Source of the DNA: JALOLG01 sp963722415
Lineage (GTDB): Bacteria; Actinomycetota; Acidimicrobiia; Acidimicrobiales; Ilumatobacteraceae
Length of the DNA: 64,000 nt
NCBI GenBank assembly: GCA_963722415.1
Contig: CAVRNI010000061.1
Coordinates: 173,431 to 237,430 of the forward strand
Direction: 5' to 3'
Below the pieces are notes generated by a model. It made no database searches. It saw only the letters and a program-made list of their open reading frames with translations, and was not told where the DNA came from. The translations under genes and the position numbers were made by a program. Each line of letters begins with the position of its first letter. Within the stretch, counting starts at the first letter, position 1. Positions 29,047-37,287 of this stretch are shown here, in pieces.

Positions 29047-30145
29047 GCAGCTGAAGGGCGGACTCGACGCCCCGATCTGCCTCACGTGGGAACTGACGTA
29101 CGCGTGCAACCTGCAGTGCGTCCACTGCCTGTCGTCTTCGGGACGGCGCGACCCTCGCGAGCTCACCACCGTGGAGGCCAAGGCGGTGCTCGACGAGCTC
29201 CGCGACCTCCAGGTCTTCTACATCAACATCGGTGGTGGCGAGCCGATGATCCGCCGCGACTTCTTCGAGCTCGTCGAGCACGCGATCGGGAACGGGATCG
29301 GCGTCAAGTTCTCGACCAACGGCGCGTTCATCGATGCGGCCGCGGCACACCGGCTGGCGGCGATGGACTACCTCGACATCCAGATCAGCCTCGACGGCAC
29401 CGACGCCGTCACCAACGACGCGGTGCGCGGTGACGGTTCGTACGCCATCGCCCGTCGAGCCATGGACCACCTCCGCGATGCGGGTTTCGGCCCGTTCAAG
29501 ATCTCCGTCGTCGTCACCCGCCACAACGTCGACCAGCTCGACGAGTTCCAGGCGCTCGCCGAATCGTATGGTGCGCAACTGCGGGTGACCCGGCTGCGCC
29601 CGTCCGGCCGCGGTGCCGACACATGGCACGAGTTGCACCCGACGAGCGCCCAGCAACGCCAGATCTACGAATGGCTGCTCGCCCACGGCGACAACGTGCT
29701 GACCGGCGATTCGTTCTTCCACCTCAACGCGCTCGGCGAGCCGTTGCCCGGTCTCAACATGTGCGGTGCGGGACGCGTCGTCTGCCTCATCGACCCGATC
29801 GGCGACGTGTACGCCTGCCCGTTCGTGATCCACGATCAGTTCCGGGCCGGATCGGTGCGCGACGGCGGGGGTTTCGGGCGCGTCTGGCGCCACAGCGACC
29901 TGTTCCGCGAGCTGCGTGAACCCCAGTCGGCCGGCGCGTGCGCGTCATGCGGCAGCTACGACGCGTGCCAGGGCGGTTGCATGGCCGCCAAGTTCTTCAC
30001 CGGCCTGCCACTCGACGGTCCCGATCCCGAGTGCGTCCGTGGCCACGGTGAGCTGGCGCTCGTCGGTGCCGCCGCCGCGCCACGACCGGCGATGGATCAT
30101 TCCCGGCCGCAACGGTCGCAACCGGTCACGTTCCTGCGGAAGTAG
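29024..30145 (+). CDS. mftC: Mycofactocin radical SAM maturase MftC
   Basis: 373 residues. The radical SAM cluster motif is TYACNLQCVHCLSS (CX3CX2C), followed by NIGGGEPMIRRDF (SAM-binding GGE). The C-terminal SPASM region has CGAGRVVCLIDPIGDVYACP and SCGSYDACQGGCMAAKFF plus a final Cys, ligating auxiliary 4Fe-4S clusters. MftC catalyses the decarboxylation and Val-Tyr cross-link of MftA. GTG start at 29024 inside mftB; stop 2 bases before plsY. The tail (PRPAMDHSRPQRSQ) is unstructured. Confidence 0.95.
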   Translation: MSAHSLVEQLKGGLDAPICLTWELTYACNLQCVHCLSSSGRRDPRELTTVEAKAVLDELRDLQVFYINIGGGEPMIRRDFFELVEHAIGNGIGVKFSTNGAFIDAAAAHRLAAMDYLDIQISLDGTDAVTNDAVRGDGSYAIARRAMDHLRDAGFGPFKISVVVTRHNVDQLDEFQALAESYGAQLRVTRLRPSGRGADTWHELHPTSAQQRQIYEWLLAHGDNVLTGDSFFHLNALGEPLPGLNMCGAGRVVCLIDPIGDVYACPFVIHDQFRAGSVRDGGGFGRVWRHSDLFRELREPQSAGACASCGSYDACQGGCMAAKFFTGLPLDGPDPECVRGHGELALVGAAAAPRPAMDHSRPQRSQPVTFLRK

Positions 30146-30147
30146 CC

Positions 30148-30729
30148 ATGTGGGTGGCGCTGCTCCCGGCGGCGTACCTCCTCGGAACGTTCCCGAGCGC
30201 AGCACTCGTCGCCCGCGCCAGCGGCGTCGACATCACCACCGTCGGATCCGGGAACCCGGGCGCCTCCAACGTCACCCGCGCGCTCGGCTGGCGCAAAGGC
30301 GTCTGGGTCTTCGTGCTCGACGCCCTGAAGGGTGCGATCGCCGCCGGGGCCGGCCTGCTCGTCGACGGCCGCCCGGCCGCCTACTGGCTGGGTGCGGCGG
30401 CCATCGTCGGCCACGTGTTCCCGATCATCAGCCGGTTCCGCGGCGGCAAGGGCGTCGCGACCGGCGCCGGCGTGATGGCCGTGCTGCACCCGCTCGTCAC
30501 CGTCGTCCTGGCGGTCGTCTGGATCACCCTCTCGCGCCTGACGTCGAAAGCCTCGATCGCGTCGATCGCCGTCATCGCCCTGATGCCCGTCTGCCTCATC
30601 GCCACTGGCGCACCGGGATGGGAGTTGGCGGCCACGATCGGTCTGTGCGTGCTCGTCATGGCCCGCCACCTCGGCAACATCAGGCGGCTCGTGGCACGCA
30701 AGGAACAGAAGCTGTCGTCGTCGGCCTGA
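30148..30729 (+). CDS. plsY: PlsY-family glycerol-3-phosphate acyltransferase
   Basis: 193 residues with about five membrane helices. PlsY motifs are visible: LLGTFPSAALVAR, VGSGNPGASNVTRALG, GHVFPIISRFRGGKGVATGAG. The family transfers acyl groups from acyl-phosphate to glycerol-3-phosphate at the membrane, the first step of phospholipid synthesis. It lies 2 bases downstream of mftC and 23 bases upstream of the OYE-type oxidoreductase, so it sits inside the mycofactocin transcription unit. That is an unexpected place for a lipid enzyme. It could be the housekeeping copy or a paralogue; the window alone cannot say. Confidence 0.85.
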   Translation: MWVALLPAAYLLGTFPSAALVARASGVDITTVGSGNPGASNVTRALGWRKGVWVFVLDALKGAIAAGAGLLVDGRPAAYWLGAAAIVGHVFPIISRFRGGKGVATGAGVMAVLHPLVTVVLAVVWITLSRLTSKASIASIAVIALMPVCLIATGAPGWELAATIGLCVLVMARHLGNIRRLVARKEQKLSSSA

Positions 30730-30752
30730 CGCGACGGCGAGACTGGCGGACC

Positions 30753-32633
30753 ATGCGATTGCTCGACCCCGTGACGTTCGGACCGCGTTCCGCGCCGAAC
30801 CGTGTGGTGTTCGGCCCGCACGTCACGAACCTCGGCGACGACGACCGGCGCCCGACCGAGCGGCACGTGGCGTACTACGCGCGACGCGCCCGGGGTGGGT
30901 GCGGGACGATCGTGATCGAGGGTGCGAGCGTGCACGAGTCGGACTGGCCGTACGAGCGAGCGCCGCTCGCCGCACGGTGCCGAGACGGGTGGGCGTCGAT
31001 CGCGGCCGCCTGCCACCAGCACGGCGCGCTCGTCATCGCCGCCCTCGACCATGCCGGCGGGCAGGGATCGTCGGCGTACAACCAACGTCCGCTGTGGGCC
31101 CCATCTCGGGTGCCCGAGGTCAACACCCGTGAGGTCCCCAAGTGGATGGAGACTGGCGACATCGAGGCCGTCGTCGACGGGTTCGCGAGCGCCGCCAGGC
31201 TCGCCGCCGAGGCCGGGTGCGACGGTGTCGAGGTCAACGCCGGACAGCACAGCCTCGTGCGCCAGTTCCTCAGCGGGCTCACCAACCAGCGCGACGACGA
31301 GTGGGGGCTCGATCGCAACCTGTTCGCGCGACGGGTGATCGCGGCGGTCCGTGCCGGCGCTCCCGACCGGATCGTCGGACTGCGCCTGTCGTGCGACGAG
31401 CTGGCGCCGTGGGCCGGAATCACGCCTGAGCAGGCTCCGGCCATCGCCGCCGACCTCGTCGCATCGGGCGTCGACTACCTGGTCGTCGTGCGCGGCTCGA
31501 TCTACTCGTCCGAGAAGACTCGACCCGACTTCCACGAGCCGACCGGGTTCAACATCGAGCTGTGTCGAATGATCCGCAGCGTGGTCGACGTGCCAGTCGT
31601 GCTCCAAGGTTCGATGGTCGACGTCGGTCAGGCCGAGTGGGCGCTCGGCGACGACGCCGATCGGGCGGCCGCGTGCGACGCGGTCGAGATGACGCGAGCT
31701 CAGATCGCCGACCCCGACCTGGTGGAGAAGATCGGGCGTGACGCGGTCGACGAGATCCGGCCGTGCACCCGCTGCAACCAGACGTGCCAGGTTCGCGACG
31801 TCCGCAACCCGATCGTCACCTGCATCGGTGAGCCGTCGAGCGGTCGCGAGACCGAAGATCCGGACTGGTACGCACCCGCCGCCCTGCGCAAGCGCGTCGT
31901 CGTGATCGGCGGTGGTCCGGCGGGTATGGAGACTGCTCGGGTCGCGGCCACGCGCGGGCACGAGGTCGAGCTCTTCGAGCGGTCGTCGCGTCTGGGTGGC
32001 CTCGCTGCCGTCGCCGGTCCGAACGCCCCGATCGTCGAGTGGCTCGAACGCGAGATCAGGCGATGCGGCGTGAACGTCCGCCTCGGTGAGGAACTGACCG
32101 ATGCGGAGCCCACCTCCGTGATCGTGCAGTGCACCGGCTCGCGTTCCGGGTTGCGTCCGTACGCCGTCGATCCCGACGCCACCGTGATCGACATCGCCGA
32201 CCTGCGGCGCGGGCTCGTGGCACTCCCGGGCGAGGGCGACGTCGTCGTCTTCGACCCGATCGGCGGACCGATCGCGATCGCCCTCGCCGAGGAGCTGGGC
32301 ACGCGAGCGATCCTCGTGACCCAGGACCACATCGCCGGCAACGAGCTCTCACGGTCGGGCGATCTCGCCCCCGCCAACGTCCGCCTCGCCCAGGGTCGCG
32401 TGCGGATCGAACGGCGTTCACTGCTGCGCGCCGTACAGGCCGATTCGGTCGACGTCGAGGATCGCTTCAGCGGTCTGCACCGTTCGATCGCGTGCGTCGC
32501 GGTGGTCGACTGCGGCTTCCGGCTCCCCGACGATCCGATCGAAGGCGCCGATCATCGGGCGGGCGACTGCGTGGCGCCGCGCACGGTGCACGAGGCGGTC
32601 CTCGAAGGCCGTCGAGTCGCCCTCGCGATCTGA
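30753..32633 (+). CDS. Mycofactocin-associated FadH/OYE-type flavin oxidoreductase
   Basis: 626 residues, 2,4-dienoyl-CoA-reductase architecture. An N-terminal FMN TIM barrel (LLDPVTFGPRSAPNRVVFGP, EVNAGQHSLVRQFLSGLTNQ) leads to a 4Fe-4S cluster loop (RPCTRCNQTCQVRD and a further Cys near VTCIGEP). The C-terminal FAD/NAD part begins VVVIGGGPAGMETARVAA. OYE-type oxidoreductases of this build are recurrent in mycofactocin loci and are thought to pass electrons to or from the cofactor; the assignment here rests on architecture and position. Substrate unknown. Intact, ATG at 30753. Confidence 0.88.
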   Translation: MRLLDPVTFGPRSAPNRVVFGPHVTNLGDDDRRPTERHVAYYARRARGGCGTIVIEGASVHESDWPYERAPLAARCRDGWASIAAACHQHGALVIAALDHAGGQGSSAYNQRPLWAPSRVPEVNTREVPKWMETGDIEAVVDGFASAARLAAEAGCDGVEVNAGQHSLVRQFLSGLTNQRDDEWGLDRNLFARRVIAAVRAGAPDRIVGLRLSCDELAPWAGITPEQAPAIAADLVASGVDYLVVVRGSIYSSEKTRPDFHEPTGFNIELCRMIRSVVDVPVVLQGSMVDVGQAEWALGDDADRAAACDAVEMTRAQIADPDLVEKIGRDAVDEIRPCTRCNQTCQVRDVRNPIVTCIGEPSSGRETEDPDWYAPAALRKRVVVIGGGPAGMETARVAATRGHEVELFERSSRLGGLAAVAGPNAPIVEWLEREIRRCGVNVRLGEELTDAEPTSVIVQCTGSRSGLRPYAVDPDATVIDIADLRRGLVALPGEGDVVVFDPIGGPIAIALAEELGTRAILVTQDHIAGNELSRSGDLAPANVRLAQGRVRIERRSLLRAVQADSVDVEDRFSGLHRSIACVAVVDCGFRLPDDPIEGADHRAGDCVAPRTVHEAVLEGRRVALAI

Positions 32634-32637
32634 TCGC

Positions 32638-33528
32638 TCAGTTGTCGGAGGCCAGTTCGTCGACGAAGGTGCGGATGTCGTCGTTGCGTTGCACCATCTC
32701 GCCGATCACCTTCACCTTGCCGCGGCTGCCCCGCAGGTGGGCCAGCGGATCCTCCTGGTCGCCGACATAGCCGAGGGCGAACGCGCCCTGTTGGTAGCCC
32801 ATCATCCGCAGCAGGTCGTCGTCGAGGGTTCGCGCGATCTCGGGTGGCGTGGCGAGGTACTGGTTCTCCTCCTGGCGCACCCACCCCACGGCGTACGTGA
32901 TGTTGACGCCGCGGCGATCGCCGTCGCTGCGGTTCGCGCCACCCCCGTGGAGCACCTTGCCCTCGTAGAACAGGCAGCTGCCGCGCGACATCGTCGCCCG
33001 CTCCTCGGGGACTGCCAGCGCGGCCTCGTCGTCCATCGTCGACGTGCCGGGGAGGATGTGCGTCGCCCCGTTCTCGGCCGTGAAGTCGGTCAAGGCCCAC
33101 ATCGTGTTGCACTGCACGTGGTAGTCGGCGGCGAAGGGATAGAAGTCGAACGCCATCTGGTCGCGGTGCAGCTTCTGCTGGGACTCGCCCGGTGAGATCG
33201 TGATCAGTTGGGTGAGGTGCAGTTGGATCGTCGTCGCCTGCGCCATGAGGTGCTGGGCGACGCCAACGGCCGTGGGATGCATCACGAGTTGCCGGACGGC
33301 CGGACAACGGGCGATGAGCGCCCCGGTGCGGCGCGTGAACCGTCCGTCGTACTCGTCACGTCCGGCATCGGACGCCTCGACGTACGGCGCCACTTCGGCG
33401 GCGAGCTGGTCCATCGTCGCCTCGTCGACGAGGTCGTCGACGATGGCGTAGCCGTACTGCCGAAGATGGGCCGCGACCTCTGCCGGATCGGCGTCCCTCG
33501 GGAAGTGGGTCAGAGCCATGGCTGCCAC
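32638..33528 (-). CDS. Phytanoyl-CoA dioxygenase (PhyH)-family Fe(II)/2-oxoglutarate oxygenase
   Basis: 296 residues, intact. The double-stranded beta-helix iron site is visible as KLHRDQMAFDFYPF (HxD) and the distal His in GKVLHGGGANRS; the 2OG-binding Arg is likely in DRRGVNITYAVGW. Family members hydroxylate lipids or small natural products; the substrate cannot be inferred. It converges on the OYE oxidoreductase with a gap of 4 bases and lies downstream of the LLM gene on the same strand (29 bases), suggesting a two-gene unit. Confidence 0.85.
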   Translation of the reverse strand: MAAMALTHFPRDADPAEVAAHLRQYGYAIVDDLVDEATMDQLAAEVAPYVEASDAGRDEYDGRFTRRTGALIARCPAVRQLVMHPTAVGVAQHLMAQATTIQLHLTQLITISPGESQQKLHRDQMAFDFYPFAADYHVQCNTMWALTDFTAENGATHILPGTSTMDDEAALAVPEERATMSRGSCLFYEGKVLHGGGANRSDGDRRGVNITYAVGWVRQEENQYLATPPEIARTLDDDLLRMMGYQQGAFALGYVGDQEDPLAHLRGSRGKVKVIGEMVQRNDDIRTFVDELASDN

Positions 33529-33557
33529 GGTATTCGCGGCGCGCGCTGCTGACCGCC

Positions 33558-34397
33558 TCAGAGGCCGTCGACGGCCGCCGTCGCGGCGTCGATGTCCGGC
33601 CGCATGTCGTCCGCCCCGGGCTGCGGCAGGATGACCAGACGATGGACGCCGAGGTCGGCGAACGCCCCAGCGGTCTCCCTGGACAGGCGACCACGTGGCG
33701 ACACGGTGATCTCGATCTCGCCGAGCCCGGAGGGCCGTTCGATTCGTTCAGCCATGGCGCGGAGCGCGGCGAGGTACTCGGCGGCGGTCTCCGGCTTCAA
33801 CGCGAAGCCGTACCAACCGTGGGCGCGCGTGACCGTGCGGCGGTACGCCGAACCACTGTGTCCGCCAACCACGATCGGGATCGGCCGCTGCACCGGCCGC
33901 GGGTGGGCGTCGATCCCGGCGAAGTCGGCGAAGCGACCATGGTGCTCGGGATGCTCGTCGTACCAGAGGCGGGTCATCGCGTCGAGGTACTCGTCGGTCA
34001 CCGCGCCGCGTTCTTCGTAGTTGGCGCCGATCGCCCGGAACTCCGGTTCGAGGTAGCCGACCCCGACACCGAACGTGAAGCGGCCGCCCGACAGCACATC
34101 GATGCTGGCGATCTGCTTGGCCAGCACCACCGGGTTGCGCTGCGGCAGGATCACGATCCCGGTGGCGAGACGGATCGTGCTCGTCGCCGCGGCCGCCCAC
34201 GTCAGGGCCAACAGTGGGTCGAGCGCCGGATCCTGCGGGGCCATCGGCGACGGCGGCACCTGTGGATCGGGCAGCACGACGTGCTCCCCGGCCCACACCG
34301 AGTCGAAGCCGGCCGCCTCCGCCGCCCGCGCCGCCGCCGCCAGGCCCTCGGGCCGGCTCAGGGCTCCCATGTTGATGCTGAACAGACCGAGTTTCAT
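33558..34397 (-). CDS. LLM-class (luciferase-like) oxidoreductase, probably F420-dependent
   Basis: 279 residues. Luciferase-like TIM barrel: MKLGLFSINMGALSRPEG, AAEAAGFDSVWAGEHVVLPD, IRLATGIVILPQRNPVVLAK, VLSGGRFTFGVGVGYLEPEF, PIPIVVGGHSGSAYRRTV. The actinobacterial subfamily usually uses coenzyme F420 rather than FMN, which is inference here. The substrate is unknown. Divergent from the PPOX-fold gene at 34468, which may use the same cofactor. Confidence 0.85.
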   Translation of the reverse strand: MKLGLFSINMGALSRPEGLAAAARAAEAAGFDSVWAGEHVVLPDPQVPPSPMAPQDPALDPLLALTWAAAATSTIRLATGIVILPQRNPVVLAKQIASIDVLSGGRFTFGVGVGYLEPEFRAIGANYEERGAVTDEYLDAMTRLWYDEHPEHHGRFADFAGIDAHPRPVQRPIPIVVGGHSGSAYRRTVTRAHGWYGFALKPETAAEYLAALRAMAERIERPSGLGEIEITVSPRGRLSRETAGAFADLGVHRLVILPQPGADDMRPDIDAATAAVDGL

Positions 34398-34467
34398 GGC
34401 GTCCGTCCTGGCCGACCGGCTTCATGCGTCCGTCCTTGCTGTTCGTGGCCGACGTAGCCTTCGGCCG

Positions 34468-34971
34468 ATGCCGACACCAGCCGCCGAGCGTCCACTCATG
34501 CCCGAATACGGCGTCGACACGCCGGACTGGCAACCACTGCCGTGGGAGTGGGCCGCCGAGCGCCTCGCCGTGAACCGCAACTACTGGGTGGTCACGGCCT
34601 CCGGGGCGGGCCGACCCCACGCCCTCCCGGTCTGGGGTGTGTGGGACGACGACGTGCACCGCTTCTGCTTCTCGTGCGGCCCTTCGTCGCGCAAGGCGAG
34701 GAACATCGCGGCCAACCCCGCCGTCGCGTTCGCGTGCAGCGACACGGTCGAGTGCGTTTCGGTCGAGGGGGTGGCGACGATCCTTGCCGACGACGACGAG
34801 CGCCGGGACCGCTGGATCGAACGGTACGTCGAGAAGTACGAACCGGGTTCGGATTCGATGGCGGAGTTCGTCCGCCGTCACCTCGTCATCGAAGTCGTCC
34901 CTGACCGCGCCTTCGGCATCGTCGAACGCGAGGACGAGTTCTCGACACGCGCCACGCGCTGGCGCTTCTGA
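34468..34971 (+). CDS. Pyridoxamine-5'-phosphate-oxidase-fold protein (F420 or flavin binding)
   Basis: 167 residues: split-barrel fold with NRNYWVVTASGAGRPHALPV, GVWDDDVHRFCFSCGPSSRK and KARNIAANPAVAFACSD, the usual flavin/F420-binding strands. The C-terminus ends FSTRATRWRF, the W-x-F-type ending common in these enzymes. Possible roles are F420-dependent reductase or heme/flavin-binding stress protein. It may start at ATG 34468 or 34498. It converges on marR with a 4-base gap. Confidence 0.78.
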   Translation: MPTPAAERPLMPEYGVDTPDWQPLPWEWAAERLAVNRNYWVVTASGAGRPHALPVWGVWDDDVHRFCFSCGPSSRKARNIAANPAVAFACSDTVECVSVEGVATILADDDERRDRWIERYVEKYEPGSDSMAEFVRRHLVIEVVPDRAFGIVEREDEFSTRATRWRF

Positions 34972-34975
34972 GGAG

Positions 34976-35503
34976 TCAGTCCGTCAGCCCGCGCTGGAGC
35001 TTGCGGAGGAGTCGTTCGAGCTGACGGGTTTCGGCCGGCGTGAGCGCATGCAGCATCCTCGCTTCGTTGTCGAGGTGGTCCGGAACCGCGGCGTCGATGA
35101 GCGTCACACCGGCGGCGGTCAGTTGGATGCGGACGAAGCGTTTGTCCCCCGGCACCTTCGTGCGTCGGACGAGCCCGCGCTGCTCGAGGCGATCGATGCG
35201 ATTCGTGACCGCTCCGGACGTGATCATCAGCGCGCCGAGAAGTTCGCCGGCCGTGAGCTCGAACGGCGGTCCGGATCGACGGAGTGAAGCGAGGACGTCG
35301 TACTCCCAGGCCTCGAGGCCGTGGAGATCAAAGGCGGTCTTGAGGTGTCGGTCGATGGTGCGGCTCAGGCGGCTGATGCGACCGATGATCCGGATCGGGC
35401 TCGGATCGAGGTCGGGCCGTTCGAGCGTCCACTGCTCGACGATCCGATCGACATGGTCGGGAGTCGCGGGCGGCACGATCGCAGCGTAGCAACATCTTGA
35501 CAT
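34976..35503 (-). CDS. MarR-family transcriptional regulator
   Basis: A winged-helix repressor of up to 175 residues: RLSRTIDRHLKTAFDLHGLE, YDVLASLRRSGPPFELTAGE, LLGALMITSGAVTNRIDRLE (recognition helix), QRGLVRRTKVPGDKRFVRIQ (wing). MarR proteins are usually relieved by phenolic or lipophilic ligands. The annotated ATG (35503) lies inside an operator palindrome; the GTG at 35476 would give a more usual N-terminus (VPPATPDHVDRIVEQW). Divergent from an EamA exporter over a region with two palindromes, so it probably represses itself and the exporter. Confidence 0.87.
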   Translation of the reverse strand: MSRCCYAAIVPPATPDHVDRIVEQWTLERPDLDPSPIRIIGRISRLSRTIDRHLKTAFDLHGLEAWEYDVLASLRRSGPPFELTAGELLGALMITSGAVTNRIDRLEQRGLVRRTKVPGDKRFVRIQLTAAGVTLIDAAVPDHLDNEARMLHALTPAETRQLERLLRKLQRGLTD

Positions 35504-35509
35504 TGAGAT
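35494..35509. promoter_or_regulatory. Probable MarR operator, site 1 (imperfect)
   Basis: ATCTTGACATTGAGAT. It matches the perfect palindrome at 35528 except for two positions in the left half (TG for CA). It lies next to or over the marR start, where binding would block marR transcription. The centre-to-centre distance from site 2 is 36 bases, between three and four helical turns. Confidence 0.7.
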
Positions 35510-35527
35510 ACTTCACTGGATAGATTG

Positions 35528-35547
35528 ATATCTCAACATTGAGATAT
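35528..35547. promoter_or_regulatory. Probable MarR operator, site 2 (perfect palindrome)
   Basis: ATATCTCAACATTGAGATAT, a perfect 9-base inverted repeat around a CA centre, of the size and AT-rich style typical of MarR sites. It is 31 bases upstream of the EamA GTG start (35579) in a notably AT-rich segment that also looks like the only promoter for the exporter. Assigned to the adjacent regulator by position and symmetry. Confidence 0.75.
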
Positions 35548-35578
35548 ATCGCGCGACTGCAACGAGAAGGGAGCCGGC

Positions 35579-36526
35579 GTGAGTGCCACCATCGCTGTCT
35601 GCCCGCCGCCGGTCACGGGCGCGCCGGTCGAGTCGCGTTCCGCGCCCTCGGCGACGACGGCGGGCGTGATCGCCGTCCTGGTGGCGTTCGTCGGTTTGTC
35701 GCTCGGATCGACGATGGCGAAATCGGCCGGGTCCCCGGGACCCGTCGTCGCGTTCTGGCGCTTCCTCATCGGCGCCGTCCTGTGGCACATGTTCATCGCC
35801 ATCCGGGGCGCACGGACCGGATCGCCGCGCGCGGTCGGCGCCAAGGCGTGGCAGGCGGCCACGCTCACGGGAATCGCGTTCGGCGTCAACCTCTCGTGCT
35901 TCTTCTCGGGCGTCACGCGCACACCGATCGCGCATGCCGAGTTCATCAGCGCACTGACGCCGCTCATCCTGATCCCGCTGGCGGCGTTCACGTTGAAGGA
36001 GCGGGTCCCGCGGCATGTCGTCGTCTGCGGGGCGGGAGCGCTCACCGGCGTCGCCCTGATCCTGAGCCAGGCGCCGGCGAAGGGCACGTCGTACTTCGGA
36101 GACTTCCTGGTGGCGTGCTCGATGGTCGCCTGGATCGTGTACCTGATGACGGCCAAGTCGGCGCGGGAACGTCTCAGCACACCTCACTTCATGGCCGTCA
36201 TGTCGACCGCCGCCTGCATCACGACGTTGCCGATCGCGTTGATCACCGCCGGCGGGCCCGGTGAGCTCGTCGATCTCTCGGCGCGGGGATGGTTCGTCGT
36301 CGCCCTCCTCGCAGTCACCGCCGGAGTGGTCTCGCACGGGTTGATCGCGTGGGCCCAACAGCGCGTTCCAGTCGGCACCATCTCGATGCTCCAGCTCGGC
36401 CAGCCGGGTCTCGGAGTGCTCTGGGCGGCGACGTTCCTCGGCGAGTCGGTGCAGCCGATACAACTGGGCGGGATGGCGATCGTGCTCAGTGCTGTCGGAA
36501 CGATCGCCTGGCGGTCGACGCGGTGA
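35579..36526 (+). CDS. EamA/DMT-family metabolite exporter
   Basis: 315 residues, ten predicted helices in two EamA repeats: GVIAVLVAFVGLSLGSTMAK, SPGPVVAFWRFLIGAVLWHM, TPIAHAEFISALTPLILIPL, then a second half ending SMLQLGQPGLGVLWAATFLG and LGGMAIVLSAVGTIAW. Such carriers export amino acids, nucleobases or drugs. GTG start with a GAAGGGA ribosome-binding site. Divergent from marR and likely induced when MarR binds its ligand. The stop overlaps the HAD gene start (GTGA). Confidence 0.85.
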   Translation: MSATIAVCPPPVTGAPVESRSAPSATTAGVIAVLVAFVGLSLGSTMAKSAGSPGPVVAFWRFLIGAVLWHMFIAIRGARTGSPRAVGAKAWQAATLTGIAFGVNLSCFFSGVTRTPIAHAEFISALTPLILIPLAAFTLKERVPRHVVVCGAGALTGVALILSQAPAKGTSYFGDFLVACSMVAWIVYLMTAKSARERLSTPHFMAVMSTAACITTLPIALITAGGPGELVDLSARGWFVVALLAVTAGVVSHGLIAWAQQRVPVGTISMLQLGQPGLGVLWAATFLGESVQPIQLGGMAIVLSAVGTIAWRSTR

Positions 36527-37222
36527 AGCATCTCACCTACACGACGCTGCTCTTCGACCTCGACCACACGTTGCTCGACTCCCACGCTTCGGAAGCGTTG
36601 GCCTTCGAGGACGCGCTCCGCCTGGCCGGCATCGAGGAACCGAGCCGTCACTTCACCGCGTACGACCAGATCAACCGCGCCCTGTGGGCCGCCGTCGAGC
36701 GTCGAGAGATCACGTCGGGGCACGTGCGAGCAGCGCGATTCGAACAACTCGTCGCGGCCGCCGGTCTCGACGCCGATCCGGTCGTCATGGCCGATGCCTT
36801 CGTCGCCGGGCTGGGCATGCACGGTGACCTCTACCCAGGTGTTCGATCCGTTCTCGAGACGCTCGCCGCGCGGGCCTCGCTGGCGTTGGTCACCAACGGT
36901 CTGAGCGAGGTCCAACGAACACGGATCGAACGACTCGATCTCGGTCGCTACTTCGACGCGGTGGTGATCTCGTCGGAGGTCGGCGCTGCGAAGCCGTCGA
37001 CCGAGATCTTCGACATCGCCTTCGAGCTCCTCGGCTCACCCGCCAAGGACGTCCGTCCTGATGGTCGGCGACAGCCTGACGTCCGACATCCAAGGTGGCA
37101 TCAACTACGGGATCGCAACGTGCTGGTACAACCCGAACCATCACGATGCCGGCGAATCCACCCGGTCCACCCACGAGGTCGACTCCCTCGATCGCCTTCC
37201 GTACATCGTCGCCGGAGAATGA
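36523..37222 (+). CDS. HAD-superfamily hydrolase, YjjG-like nucleotidase
   Basis: About 233 residues. HAD motif I LLFDLDHTLLDSHASEAL, motif II LALVTNGLSEVQRTRI, motif III Lys in VGAAKPSTEIFDIAFELLG, motif IV MVGDSLTSDIQGGINYG followed by GIATCWYNPNH. This pattern is closest to YjjG-type 5'-nucleotidases that clear damaged or non-canonical pyrimidine nucleotides. One extra base near 37054 splits motif III from IV. The GTG start lies inside the exporter's stop, so both belong to the MarR-controlled unit; a nucleotide-analogue detoxification role is a guess. Confidence 0.84.
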
Positions 37223-37226
37223 AAAA

Positions 37227-37264
37227 CGACGGAGCGGCAAGCCGATCGACTTGCCGCTCCGTCG
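37227..37264 (-). terminator. Rho-independent terminator for the GlsB-type gene
   Basis: A perfect 15-base inverted repeat CGACGGAGCGGCAAG / CTTGCCGCTCCGTCG with an 8-base loop. On the minus strand it is followed by TTTTTC, the classic U tract, so it ends the 37288-37566 transcript. It begins 4 bases after the HAD stop and may also stop readthrough from the plus strand. Confidence 0.88.
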
Positions 37265-37287
37265 GATGGGAGACGTGGGTGGCGGGA

